64,000 nucleotides of DNA, taken from positions 2,666,001 through 2,730,000 of the forward strand of contig NC_087077.1 in NCBI RefSeq assembly GCF_026151205.1, in the 5' to 3' direction. The DNA comes from Bolinopsis microptera (taxonomy: Eukaryota; Ctenophora; Tentaculata; Lobata; Bolinopsidae). The position numbers and the translations under genes are program-made. Position 1 is the first letter of the stretch. The number at the start of each line of letters is the position of its first letter. Of this stretch, positions 11,324 through 23,100 are shown one piece after another. The notes below the pieces were generated by a model. The model was not told the DNA's origin. It made no database searches and saw only the letters and a list, made by a program, of their open reading frames with translations.

Positions 11324-14300
11324 CTACAGGTCCACAGTGTTTCTCAGTTTCTTCTCCTTTTTCCCGTACTTGTTGAGTCTGTCTGATATCTCTTTCAGTA
11401 GCTTAGCACCCTCAATCTTAGTCTTATAGGACCTCATCTTTATTATCACCTGATGTAGAATAATCAGTTTTAAAAACGTATTATCAAAGATATTGAGCCC
11501 ACACAGATCATATAGATTACCTCCTCATTACTAACAGAGATATAGTTTTAAACTGTTTGAACCCCTAATCAATGTAACTGTTATGATCTTTATACATGAT
11601 TAGTACTCTAACTTACCTCGTAAGCTGCCTTGAGTTCCATGAAGTGCTTGTTAGCCATCTCCCTCTTGTCGGGGGACTGTTTGTCAGGGTGGTACTCCAG
11701 TGTCAGGGCTCTGAACCTGGACAATGTAATTAGTAGCTAGTAGTAGTAACTTGTAGTAACTAGTAGTAACTAGTAGTAACTAGTAGTAACTAGTAGTAAC
11801 TTGTAGTAACTTGTAATAACTATTAATAACTTGTAATTACTGGTTACCTGTGTGGAAATCAGGGTGCGTTTTCTAGGAGGAACCCACTTCTTAGAAGTGA
11901 GGAACATCCGATTTCACAGCGAGCAATTTCCTAAAAATCTGACTAAACTGGCAGTGTGGCATGTCGAGCCTATCATTACAATAACAGAAGATACAATATG
12001 TGTATTATGTGAATTCTACCCGTAAGAGCAAGTACTGACCTCTTCTTAAGAGCGGCATTAGTGATGTTCTCCTCAACTCCGATTATAACATAGGCTGCCT
12101 CCTCCGACAAGGAGTCTGTGTTGAAGAGTTGGAGTCTGTTCAATGCTGGCATTACTCCTATCACCCAGACCTACGAGTAATATGGAATACTAGTATACAT
12201 TGTACATTATACATTACCAGCAAGTAATATGCGGTAATAAAATGAACCTACAAGTAATACGGAGTCAAAACCAAATCCAATAATATTGTGTCGTTTAACT
12301 GGCATTTATGCTAGTGTTATAATACTTTTAGTTTTATGTTCGTTAGAAACTCGGTAATAATCAGCAAAAAAAATGGCAATTGCAGGTACTGCAATAAATT
12401 AAAGTATTATTATCAAATCAAAAGACAGAATCGTGTACTAGCAGTAGCTGCTGTACCTCTTCATAAAATTGCCCCAGTGCTATCCGAGCTTCAATCCAGG
12501 CTGAAGAGTTGAAAAACTCTATCAGTACATCCTTCAAAGGGAGATCTATTCCTTGTATTGATATTGTCGCGTTATTGTAGTAGTAACACCCTGTCAATGT
12601 ACAGTTATTATTATGTCGAAAATATCCGGTTGGGACTTGGGACGTATAATATTTTTTTGAAGGAACATTTTCAAAATATATACCACACATTAGAGTGTCG
12701 GATGACAAAGTTACTAGATAAAATGATATAATGATTGATAATGAAAATTAATTATTTTTATCTGAAGAATATAATCAAGAAACACGTACCTTGAAGTGAA
12801 ACCATGACAACAAGTGTTGCCAAGAATATCTTCTTCTTGTGCTTCAGTATTTTGCCAGGACTCGGGCTCGTGTTATACGACTGATATCTAGCGTAACATA
12901 CCACCGCTCCTGGAATTGTTGTTTCGGCTCAAAAATTCTTGTAATCTAAGAATCTAGGACCAATTTTGAGAAATCAACAGTTTGGTTTGCGGTAGTCTGT
13001 ATGCAATGGTAATGGAGATTTATCTCCTTACCTTCGGCTTCAAACTTTTTATATGATATTTAATCTTGTCAAACTGAAAAATGCCTAATTCAATAATCAG
13101 AGTATCAGTGGACGGCTATAATAACATGTTCATATATATTATATGTTGTGTATTTCACTTGGTCAAACTTGGTCAAACTTGTTTTTCCAGTCGTAAACAG
13201 AAACCAGTTTTTTATTGTTATCTTGAAATAGATAAAACACGTACAGTGCGTGTTCCGTGTACCTACGTCAAGGATTAATGAATATAATCAGTAACATGTG
13301 GACTATGGAGTCAGGACACATACCTAGAGTTGTATCGAAGGGGAAGTATGTGATGGGAATGTGTAGAATGTACTGTAGCACGAAGAATGAGAGGTAGGAT
13401 CCAAGAAGAGTGGCTTTGAAACTGCTTTTAGCGTGGAACACCTTTCCTACCAACCATACTCCTAGGGCCGGGGAGATGATTGTGTTATGCTTATCAGGTT
13501 GAGACAAGCTTTAGATACGGTCGGATTTACCGTGGAAAGTTAAAAACATTTCCATCCCATTACATAATACTCAATAAATGTATTTAATTGCAGTCGTGAA
13601 AATAGTTCAATACTACTCGTATATAACTCACCGATAGTTGAAGCCAGTGGTAGTATGAAGTTTCTAAACACTGTGTACTCGTTATAAGGTATAGATTTGG
13701 TCGCTAGAGTTCTGCTGTATGCTCCTATCACTAGCTGTATTATTATCATACCCACGTGCAACCTAGGCTGAAGTAATAAGAAATTAGTAAGGTTAACTTG
13801 ATAGATCAGTCATCAGCGATTGAGAAATGATATCGACTGATTTTTAATGGGCTAACTATCAGCCCATATGTTGAAAATCAGGTGATAAACCTATTTGTTT
13901 ATCCTTTTGAATCGCTATATATAAAATTGTATGTATTGGATCATTTGTGTCACGTTTTTTCTCCCTTCCATCTCACTCATTATTCATCACACACTTCCAA
14001 TTTCCATCAAACACTCACAGCACATTGAGTTCTGACATACTGAAACACTAACCTTTTTGAAGTGTTTTTTCTCCAACTCTACCAAATCTTTGAAATAAGG
14101 GTGGTTGTTTGCTTGTTCGACGTATCGTGGAATGTAGAAGAAATCCATTATAAGTCCTGATATATGAATATAATAATAATATGAAATATTTTAGAAATAC
14201 TTTACATTTAATTTACACTCTTGCTCCCTCAGCTGCGTTAAATTATTTAAGTGACTCACTTAAGTATGAAAATTCTTATTCAATACCAAATATTGCTAAC

Positions 14301-17300
14301 AAACATCCTTTATATATAGCCAATAGTTTTGCGAGATGGGGCCCTCATTATTATCCCTGATATCTGCGGATGAGATGAACAAAGCACTCTACCCTGCCTT
14401 TCAACATCTTACTAAATGTCTCGGGTACGTTTCCTTAATTTGTGTTTCAATAATAACTTTTTAAACATTTAAAATATAATTTTAAACATGTCAGTGCCAT
14501 CATTCAAATCTCAAACATAAAAAATATTTTGCAGAGTTGTGTGTTGTAATAATACCGCCTAGATAAAAATCCCGATTATAATATATATATATATTGAAAA
14601 TTTGATATTAATTATTGGATAACTTGACTGGATTTTAACCCCAACATTCTCCACATCTCAGACTGTCAACACTAACATCAGACGTGCTCTACCTAAAGCT
14701 ATCAGCCATCCTCCAAAGTTACTACCTCTACCACTACAACTCATCTCTTACAGAGCACTACTGGGGTGTCTCCCGCTCCTACCTTACTCCTTCATCAAAA
14801 TCATCAATGCCAGTATCATGTGACAGCCTTACACCCAAGTCTCACGCTATGCCCGTCCGTTTGATAAAAGTGCTGAAAGTGTTGGGATGTTTGGAGACTG
14901 TCCTGGTTCCGTTTATAAACCAAAAGCTAGGAAACATTCACAACGATCAGTATCATGGTGATGATTTGACCAAGGTTAAAGAGGTCCTGGCACGGGTGTA
15001 CCCTTATTTGAACTTGACCGTTACTGTCACCAATGCTCTTATTAAGCTCGGGTATTTCCTTCACTACACTGAGAGTTTCTCCATCGCAACATCCCTGCTC
15101 GGCATAAAATACAACAGTTCCACCCCTGTGACCCGCACTAAACTGGGCCTCCTTCGTGGACTTATCGAACTTCTCTTTCCAATCTCAATGTTCTACGTTC
15201 AGTTCATCAAACAGTGGTCCTCTATTGAAGGTGTGTCTCCCTACGAAGCTACCATCAAACCCCCACCCCCCTACAAAACAGGGGGTGGAACCCCCGACAT
15301 TTGTCCGATCTGTGATGAGAAGTTCAGGATACCAACCGCAGTGCCTTCTACCGGCATTGTGTACTGTTATGTGTGTATCTTTACGCACGTGCAAAAAAGT
15401 GGGGTGTGTCCTGTTTCCCATCTCCCGGTGGGTACAACTGAACTAATTAAGTTAAACATTAGATAAGTATTTCTAATTAATATTGGAAGATTCAAGATCT
15501 TGGAGATCTGTGTCTTTATCCGTTTCGGAAATTGTTTCTGCTTAAGTACGTGTTTTTAAGCGTCAGAATTTTTTCTTAATGAATGCTTAGAGCGTAGAGT
15601 TTGTGGTCTTATATTAATTCGGAGGTTTATATCATATCTTTTTATTTCGATTTATTGTATATTCTGTTTTATTTTTCTTTAAGTTTGGGAATGTTTATTT
15701 TAGTTTATTGCGATGTTTTTAAGAATTTCCATCTGAATGCTATTTAATAATGCGATGTAAATTTGAACATACTTGACAGTTGTACGATTGCGTCTCATTA
15801 TGATATTATACTGTATCAGTGTTTTCTTTCAATATGATTTTGTACATCGGTCAAGTAACTTGTGTTGTCTTGTTTATTGAGTAAACAATTTTGCTCTAGT
15901 AAGCTACGCACTTTGAATGTCGTGATGCGGTTTATTCATATCAAGCAAATTAATATCAAGCAAATTTTAGTCATCTCCGGTGAAAAAAGGTTTGATATTT
16001 CTATTCAATTATTTTTTGGTTGGTAAATTGCCTATGGTCCGTAGAATTTTATTATACAGTACATTAATTAATCTAGCTTCATGTATCGTGAGAATTGCTA
16101 TTTTTGTTAGATATGGAGTACCTTTGTCAAATTTTGTACTTAACGATAATTTTGGTGTTCGATCTTCAGATGAATTAAGTTCCTTAGAAATTATAAAGCT
16201 GAATTAAACCTTCTTGATATGAGATCATACTTCATAGTCATCATTAAAGTGTAATATTTTAAAAACATATCTTCCATATAGTATATGACATGCTTGATGA
16301 GGAATTCTCTGGCACAAAAAGGCCTTCGATGAATCTGCAACATTTTCATCATCTGCCTTTTACCGAGGTGGATGCATGTGGTGATAACGACAATCTCCCC
16401 ACTGTCCATGTTCTGAATGATGACTGCTTGGACATGATACTGTCTTATTTCGATCTTGTCGAGTTATTTCAACTCAGTTTAGTTTGTAGACGATGGTACA
16501 ATTTATGTATTTATAAAATCTCCTGCAGCAACTATTTTTCTACTGAAACATTCAAAAATTATAATGTTGATTGGCAAAAACGATATGAAATCCTTGCATC
16601 TACCTCTGTTGATGCCGTTATGTCAGTGCTTTGTCTTACTCATCACCTCAAGTCCTTATCATTGTCAAAAGTCGTGGGTCTGAATGCTGAAAGACTGTCC
16701 ACTATAGCAGACTTTCTGCTAAACGTAAAGGAGTTGGAACTTTGTTGGGAGTTAGATTTAGATGAAGCTTTTTTTCAAGTTATAGGGGAAAGGTTCGTTA
16801 AAAACTTAGAGTGCCTGATGGTGCAAAGTTGGCATGCGGATAATATGAAATTGTTACTAAAAGATGCTAGGAATTTGAAGTTTTTGAGCATTACTGGTTC
16901 TGATGACGATGATTATCCAAACCAATTTTGTTTAACAGACTTCTTTTCTACGGACAATCCCCTGATGTGTATTTGCTTTCAACGTTTCAGTCATCTACAC
17001 CCAGATTCAATGAGTTTCATTTTCAAAAACTTCGCTGCAACTTTAGAGTACGTAGATTTATCGTACACAAATCTTCAGGGCCTTGCTAACTGCTCTATTT
17101 CACTGCCAGAGCTTGTAAATATGAAAGTGTTCATTGCTCCTATCGATATATCGGACACTCCTATCGGTGATAATGGACAACCAGATCAGACAAGATGCAC
17201 TCATCAGCTTGTATCAGTTTTAAAACTGATGCCAAATCTCCGTGTTCTAGATTTGACCTACAATTTACATCTGACCTCTAATAGAGTTGACATTGTGGAA

Positions 17301-19311
17301 ATTTTGGCGAACCACTGCCCTTTGCTGGAGCAACTGTTCCTGGGATGTTGCTGGATTTCAGCCGAAAAACTTGTGAATTTACAAAAATTATCATTTCTCA
17401 AGAGACTAGATCTCGACCATTGCCAATCAAAGATTGAGATGTGTTTTGATTTACCAAGTTATGACTACGCAGCCAGTTTTTGGAACATAGCAACTTTTGT
17501 TATCCCCCATTTGAAGGAATTGGAGCATTTTTCGTTGACTCACAGCTATTGGACTGATACAACCATGGATAGGCGTATACAAGGGCATGAATTATTTGAG
17601 TTTCTGAAGAATGCTGGTCCGAAATTTAAAGGAATATTTTTGACGACAGCGAAATCTCAAGATGGTGGTGAACCGTACGAGTTCGTTGCTGAAGCTGTGA
17701 AAATGTGTAAAACACTAAATAGAACTAGCATGATGAAAATTTACCTCCAAAATCAAATGTTTATTAACAAGGATTCTGCGCTGATAATGGATTATTTTGA
17801 TTCAATATCTCCCCCATTTGTTCAAGTGAAGTTTACTGATTATTCATTTTCGGAAAAGTTATATTCCTCCGATGTTCGGTCTAAATATGTGAACCTGCCT
17901 AAGCTCTTGATGTAGATTGTATTGTAGGTGTTCCAACAAATTACTCTGTGTTTTAGTTTTTATCTCTGTTAAAGTTAAAGTTTGCTTACAAATTCTTGTG
18001 TTGTCGATTTACTGTTTGTTTTATAATTCAAATAGTACAATAACATTATGCAAAGAAGAGAAGATTCCACCACAGTGCCATCCAACGGGCATTGTGCACT
18101 TTTATGTCTTTATGTGTGTATCTTTACGCACGTGCAAAAAAGTGGGGTGTGTCCTGTTTCCCATCTCCCGGTGGGTACAACTGAACTAATCAAGTTGAAC
18201 ATTAGATGAGTATTTCTAAATAATATTGGAAGATTCAAGATCTTGGAGATCTGTGACTTTATCCGTTTGGGAAATTGTTTCTGCTTTAGTACGTGTTTTT
18301 TACGTCAGAATTATTCTTTATGAATGCTTAGAGCGTAGAGTTTGTGGTCTTGTATTAGTTCGGAGGTTTATATCAGATCTTTTTATTTCGATATATTGTA
18401 TATTCTGTTTTATTTTTCTTTAAGTTTGGGAATGTTTATTTTAGGTTATTGTGATGTTTTTAAGAACTTCCGTCTGAATGCTATTTAATAATGCGATGTA
18501 AATCTGAACATACTTGAAAGTTGCACGATTGCGTTTCATTATAATATATTATTGTATCATTGTTATCTTTCAACATGATTTAGACTTAAGTACATCGGTC
18601 AAGTAACTTTTGTTAATGTGAACCTGCCTAAGCTTTTGATGTAGGCGCTCCAACAAATTACGATTCCAAAAATATTCTGTGTTTTAGTTTTCAAACTGCA
18701 GTTAAAGTTTGCTAGATATTTTCGTGTTGTCGATTTATTGTTACTTTTTTTTGTTTCAATAGTTTAATAACTACAATAATATTATGCAAAAAAAAAAAAG
18801 ATTTATAAACTTACACTTAAAATAACAAAAAAATTCCAACTATTTAATTTTTACCCAATCCGGTTAACTCACCCAATCCATAGCAGCCCCCTACACTAGC
18901 AATCAGAAGAACAGCCTGATAGTCGTTATTCAGATAAATATGATGAGCCCCCACAAATCCTCCAAATATTAACCTGTAAAGGAAACTTGTTTAGTTCTCA
19001 CCCTTGTGTTGTTATTTGTGAGAGTTTCAAGGTGTTATCATGGTGACTGTCATGTTATATGCGAGCTGTTATTTTTAAAGAAAGTTGATATATCATTTTA
19101 CAATATTCATGAAAGTATTTCTGGAAATGGTGCAATACGGAATACTAAAATATCTCCTCTTATCTTACCAAAGATAAGCTTTGAAAACTGATTTTTCGGC
19201 CTTAACTTTGACTTCATCATCAGTGCTTTCACTGTCCGACATTTTTTCTTTTCGCTTCTCATATTTGAAGGGGTCATCTTTGAAAACTTTCAACTGGTCG
19301 ATATTCGCCAT
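11324..19311 (-). CDS. DNAJC22-like multi-pass membrane J-domain protein, 10 exons
   Basis: Exons in transcript order (minus strand): 19311-19169, 18973-18873, 14156-14053, 13767-13632, 13461-13324, 12909-12790, 12713-12457, 12170-12040, 11716-11617, 11449-11324. All junctions are GT-AG and phases agree, giving 451 residues. After an acidic/basic N-terminus, exon 2 gives the family's TM2-like start (FGGFVGAHHIYL), followed by several membrane segments in exons 4-6. The J domain is C-terminal (about 350-415), with HPD at 386-388 inside LEYHPDKQ and the helix III match FMELKAAYE, then a lysine-rich tail. Membrane segments followed by a C-terminal J domain are diagnostic of DNAJC22 (fly Wurst), implicated in clathrin-dependent endocytosis through Hsc70. 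Exon 5 uses the acceptor before GAGTATGG, because an earlier AG breaks frame. Intron 2 houses two antisense genes. Confidence 0.92.
11735..11845. repeat. Short tandem repeat in DNAJC22 intron 8
   Basis: About ten copies of a 10-bp TAACTAGTAG/TAACTTGTAG unit lie between exons 8 and 9 of the DNAJC22-like gene. Confidence 0.8.
14336..15466 (+). CDS. PEX12, peroxisomal RING ubiquitin ligase subunit
   Basis: PEX12 is a peroxisomal membrane protein that, with PEX2 and PEX10, ubiquitinates the PEX5 import receptor for recycling. Two exons: 14336-14424 and 14662-15466, with a GTACGT donor and CTCAG acceptor; the join gives 297 residues. Exon 1 matches the family N-terminus (ALYPAFQHLTKCL) and exon 2 begins LSTLTSDVLYLKLSAILQ. 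The C-terminus holds the reduced RING: CPIC, then CYVC, then CP, followed by TTELIKL, as in other PEX12 proteins, which bind one zinc. It is shorter than the human protein (359), partly at the N-terminus, so a further upstream exon is possible. It lies on the opposite strand inside intron 2 of the DNAJC22-like gene. A diverged copy of its 3' end lies at about 18061-18610. Confidence 0.95.
15467..16289. other. PEX12 3' flank / F-box 5' flank
   Basis: The first ~400 bases form the PEX12 3' UTR region and are duplicated at 18190-18610; homology stops after 'gtcaagtaactt' near 15870. The rest is AT-rich and contains no supported gene. Confidence 0.5.
16290..17915 (+). CDS. F-box / leucine-rich repeat protein
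   Basis: A 541-residue single-exon protein. The F-box lies at about 41-80 (LNDDCLDMILSYF then LVCRRWYNLC), the segment that binds Skp1 in SCF ubiquitin ligases. The remainder is a run of degenerate leucine-rich repeats (for example LKSLSLSKVVGL, LRVLDLTYNLHL, LKRLDLDHCQSK) suited to substrate recognition. The specific FBXL orthologue is not recognised. The start is the first ATG of the open frame, about 120 bases before the F-box. It is AT-rich and intronless, lies antisense inside DNAJC22 intron 2 and follows PEX12 by 0.8 kb in the same direction. Its last codons and 3' UTR are duplicated at about 18614-18800. Confidence 0.85.
   Translation: MLDEEFSGTKRPSMNLQHFHHLPFTEVDACGDNDNLPTVHVLNDDCLDMILSYFDLVELFQLSLVCRRWYNLCIYKISCSNYFSTETFKNYNVDWQKRYEILASTSVDAVMSVLCLTHHLKSLSLSKVVGLNAERLSTIADFLLNVKELELCWELDLDEAFFQVIGERFVKNLECLMVQSWHADNMKLLLKDARNLKFLSITGSDDDDYPNQFCLTDFFSTDNPLMCICFQRFSHLHPDSMSFIFKNFAATLEYVDLSYTNLQGLANCSISLPELVNMKVFIAPIDISDTPIGDNGQPDQTRCTHQLVSVLKLMPNLRVLDLTYNLHLTSNRVDIVEILANHCPLLEQLFLGCCWISAEKLVNLQKLSFLKRLDLDHCQSKIEMCFDLPSYDYAASFWNIATFVIPHLKELEHFSLTHSYWTDTTMDRRIQGHELFEFLKNAGPKFKGIFLTTAKSQDGGEPYEFVAEAVKMCKTLNRTSMMKIYLQNQMFINKDSALIMDYFDSISPPFVQVKFTDYSFSEKLYSSDVRSKYVNLPKLLM
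18061..18610 (+). pseudogene. Duplicated, broken PEX12 3' end
   Basis: The segment matches the PEX12 RING-encoding end and 3' flank (15313-15870): both copies share 'tctttacgcacgtgcaaaaa', the stretch ending CCCATCTCCCGGTGGGTACA, the stop region, and several hundred bases of 3' flank with scattered changes. The RING core is disrupted because the sequence upstream of 'gtgtgtatcttt' is rearranged, and the open frame left over reads the RING DNA in another frame. No upstream PEX12 exons accompany it, so it cannot encode a functional protein. Confidence 0.88.
18612..18800 (+). pseudogene. Duplicated F-box gene 3' tail
   Basis: It matches the last codons and 3' UTR of the F-box gene (about 17888-18060): 'atgtgaacctgcctaagct', 'tgatgta', 'ctccaacaaatta', 'ctgtgttttagttt' and 'gtgttgtcgattta' occur in the same order. 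It directly follows the PEX12 tail copy, with all of the F-box coding body missing between them. Confidence 0.85.
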
Positions 19312-20100
19312 CAAAATCTAAAACGTGTCAAAACTTAAGTTAAATGAAATTATTCCCGATTACAGAATACAGATAAAATAGTCCGTAAAGTGACAATATG
19401 ACAATCAATGAAACGGTAAAATGTCTGGTTCGACAGGTTAGGTACCTGCTGCAATTAGAGGTGACAAAGTAAGTAAGTAAGAGAAAAAGTAATTAAGACC
19501 CAAACTTAGTAAAAGAGTAAAGACAAAGTAAGTAAGAAACAGGAACAAAGTTGATTTAGAAAACAAAGTATACTGACGTGTCCGGAATCCTAAAGGCTTA
19601 CAGCTCAGCTACTTTCTTGCTCAATCGGCCCCCAATTATTCCATATTTGAGCATAAATAACACCTCCAACAGCTGGCCAACTATTGGTACCTGCTGATTT
19701 AAACTCAGTAGTTAAAAGTCGAGCTGCATTTTGTGCTACAATTTTACAATAATATATAAAAGCTTTGTTAATCATGAGACTGTGCTCCTTTATGATAAAA
19801 CATCTTATCTGAGAAGCCACGTGATGAAACACCATGCCGTTTAAAGTTTTAAGCCAGCTGTTTTGAATTATTCTTTCAAGATTGGTTCTGATCAGACTCA
19901 GTCAAATAAGACTAAACAACAGTGCATTGGTTAACCAGGTGTTAATATTCTGAATTAGTTCTAGTACAAGAATACGGTTTAGTTTGCTGTCTGAAATGAT
20001 GATCAATTAAATCCTTAATTTGAAAACACAATGTTATTAAACTAATAATTATCTAATTACAAAACAATAACAAAAGACACCGACTGTTATAGCGTGAGTA
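19312..20100. promoter_or_regulatory. Divergent intergenic region DNAJC22-like / TAF6
   Basis: About 790 bases separate the divergent start codons of the DNAJC22-like gene (-) and TAF6 (+). A shared bidirectional promoter is an inference from this head-to-head layout; I see no clear TATA box or named element. A short AAGTAAGT-rich stretch lies near 19469-19540. Confidence 0.45.
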
Positions 20101-23100
20101 ATGGTTGAGCACGCGGAGCAGGACAACGAACTGGGCAGTGAGAGTATTAAAGCTATCGCTGAAAGTGTGGGTGTTAAAGATCTTAATGGGGACTGCACAG
20201 CTTATCTTGCCAAGCAGGCGCTTCTTCAGGTATGTGGAGAGAAGGCTTATATCATATTTTCACATTAATATGTGTTAAGTTACACTTTCTTCTGGAAGGT
20301 CCTATTTTTGAACATTCAGAAGTATTCAGATATTTGATAGTTGCCTCAGGTATCTCTTGGGTTGGCTAATGTTATGTCAACAGGCTAGAACGATACTGCG
20401 AGATGCTCTCAAGTACAAGCTAATGACGCACTCGGTAGAGTTGACGACAGATCATATGGAGCGAGCTAACAAGCGCCCTGTCCCTATCTACGCCTCTACT
20501 GGCCAGAAACCTAGGAAGTAAGTGCTCAGCAAATTCTTGTGACATTTTGTTGTAATAATGTAGATGAGCTAATGAGAATGAAAAAGTTTGTAAGTAATTT
20601 AACTTATTAAATTTGGCTCTGAGATCAATAGAAATTCCATCCTCTCAATCTCTGTGTGATTTTGTATATGCTACGTGATCTTATGAGGCTACTTCACGTC
20701 ATGTCAAATTCTAAAGTCGGGATACAGTAAATAAAGCAACTGAGTCTGTTATCTGAACTATATTCCAACAAAATGTGTATCGTCAAGAGTTCAGCGAAAG
20801 ACTAAACACTACAAGTAGAGACCTATTGAACCTATTTAGAGGTTTAGAAGTGGGCATCTTTACGGCCGTCACGCAATTCGCGGACCACCTGTGGACACGT
20901 ATGATAACAGTTAATAGTTAATAATAATATGATAAACTACAGTAATTAAAAGAGAGTAGAAACTACCCAAATCCCGTGTTGTGTTAGTGTAGGGGTTTTT
21001 GTTCGCCACTTTGCAGAACAGCATTAACTCCTTTCATTAAAACTTACCAATTTAATTACTATTTCTTATTACCGGCCGCGGCCGGGGATATGAAACATAC
21101 GGTATCTGGCAAGGAGCCCAGAGAGTATAGCTAATGGAGGGGAGGGAATATATTAGGGGTAAAATTAGGCAGTTATTGGTTACCGTGGTCAGCTAACCAA
21201 AGTAAACTGTGCTCGTGCAAAATTAATCTGTTGCTGCTATTGGAATTATTGACTTTCAAAATAAAAATCAGTTTTCCTCTCCGCAATCAAGCTTCTTTGA
21301 CATCTGATATCGTAATTTCACTTCTTTTCCAGATACTGTATGGCGACCTCTAGAGGTCGGGAGATATACGGAGCTCAGGACGAGGAAGTCGATCTGGATA
21401 CTATCTTATCAGCTCCGCCACCCAAGGTACAGGACTCAAGTTTTATCGTGATTAAATGTTATTCTGTCAATCAAAGTGATATTCTGCCGAGTGAAAGGAC
21501 GTGAATTTTAGGAGCAATCAGATTGATAACGTGATGTGCAACAAAACCATAACGAGGTCCGACACTTGGTATCTTACACGTGCAAACATTCGGACCGTTT
21601 CGTCTACAAAATCACCAGTTTCGGTGTGCGCGGCTCACCTACTGTGTGGCAAATTTTACTATAAACGTCGGGCGCTCAGCAAAACTTGTGATAGTCACGT
21701 GATTATTTGTGCGCGTACTAGCAAATTATCTAACAAATTTGATGTCATGTAGTGGAACTAGCTGTTATACTGGTCTATTTGTTGAATCACATGGCATGCA
21801 TTCAAATATCAGTTGATGCCAAAATACATGAATTTAGAGATTTATTTAGACAAGTTTCTTTAAGGTACCGCAAGATGTGCAGGTGAAGGTGCATTGGCTG
21901 ACTATCGAAGGTTCGACCCCAACTATTCCGGACAACCCGCCTATGGAGGACGACAAACTTGTTATCGGTAAAAAATAAAATGCGTCTTTTGTTTCATTCC
22001 AAATAGGGGCCATCTACTTAGGATTTCCGCAAAATCGCAGATATTCGAACCACCCCCCCCCCCCCCCCCCGGATTTGTCCGAAATTCCAAAACCACCCCT
22101 CCCTATTTGCCGGACGTCCTAAGTAGATGGCCCCTTAAGACGTTTCCGTCCAATTTACGTGGAATTTAAACTTTTCGGGTCAGAACTGGGACTGGACGAG
22201 TGATGAAATAATACGAAGAAATAAGTCCCTCCCACTCTTTGTGATGAACTTCGATTTCGCCATACATCTGTTATACAATAATCTATGTTACATTTTCAGA
22301 CGCTCCAGTAGTCTCAATAGACAACGTAGAAGCAGTAAACTCGGTGGCCCCACACGAAATTTCCAGAGAACAGCAACTATATTTCAAGTTAGAAAATGTT
22401 AAATCTGTTTTACATACATCATCGAAAAGAAATATTCACCTCTCGTGCTCCAAAATGTCATTCTATTTTCTATCTTAAAAACAAAAAACACATCAAAAAT
22501 GAAAACAAACAACGAACTCTTCAACAGTACTCTAAATAAAATTTCCACATACCCCCCCCCCCCCCCACATCTATTCCCATCCATTTCCACCTAACCCCCA
22601 ACATCCCCCCCCAGAGAACTGACCACAAAGTGTATATCAAACGAGAAGCAAGTACGAGACGAAGCAGTTCACAGTCTGTCCACAGACCCTGGTCTGGCAG
22701 CAGTCTTGCCGCGTCTCACTGTCTTTATAATAGAGGGCATACGTGTTGGCCTGGGTGACTGCAAGATGTACTATATTCAAGTTAGTTTTATATAGACAGT
22801 TTTCGGGAGTTCCAAATAATTTCCGATTATTCTGATTTATTGCGACAAATGATACTGCACTGTTAGGATAAAAGACGTTTCAAAGTAACAACTTCGTATT
22901 CATGCTCAAATTATTTGAGTAGTGTTGAAAGTATTAAAACTTAGTTTTATAGTTAGTTTAGTTTCTATCATAAGTCATAACCCTTGCATTAAGTTGGTTT
23001 GGTTTAATCTTTTTTCGAAAGCTTCTGCGGTCTGTTCACCCTAAAAGAGTAAAAGGGTGCAAGTGGTTCCTGTTTATGTACAATGTACATTATTGTTTTA

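Noticed and set aside
13081-13278. Plus-strand 65-codon frame within the DNAJC22-like gene
   Set aside because: It lies in an intron of a well-supported minus-strand gene and has no recognisable domain.
15156-15446. Alternative frame over PEX12, also found at 17917-18189 (ending SRWVQLN)
   Set aside because: The in-frame RING sequence of PEX12 at 14336-15466 is the real gene. The shared alternative frame reflects DNA duplication, not a second protein family.
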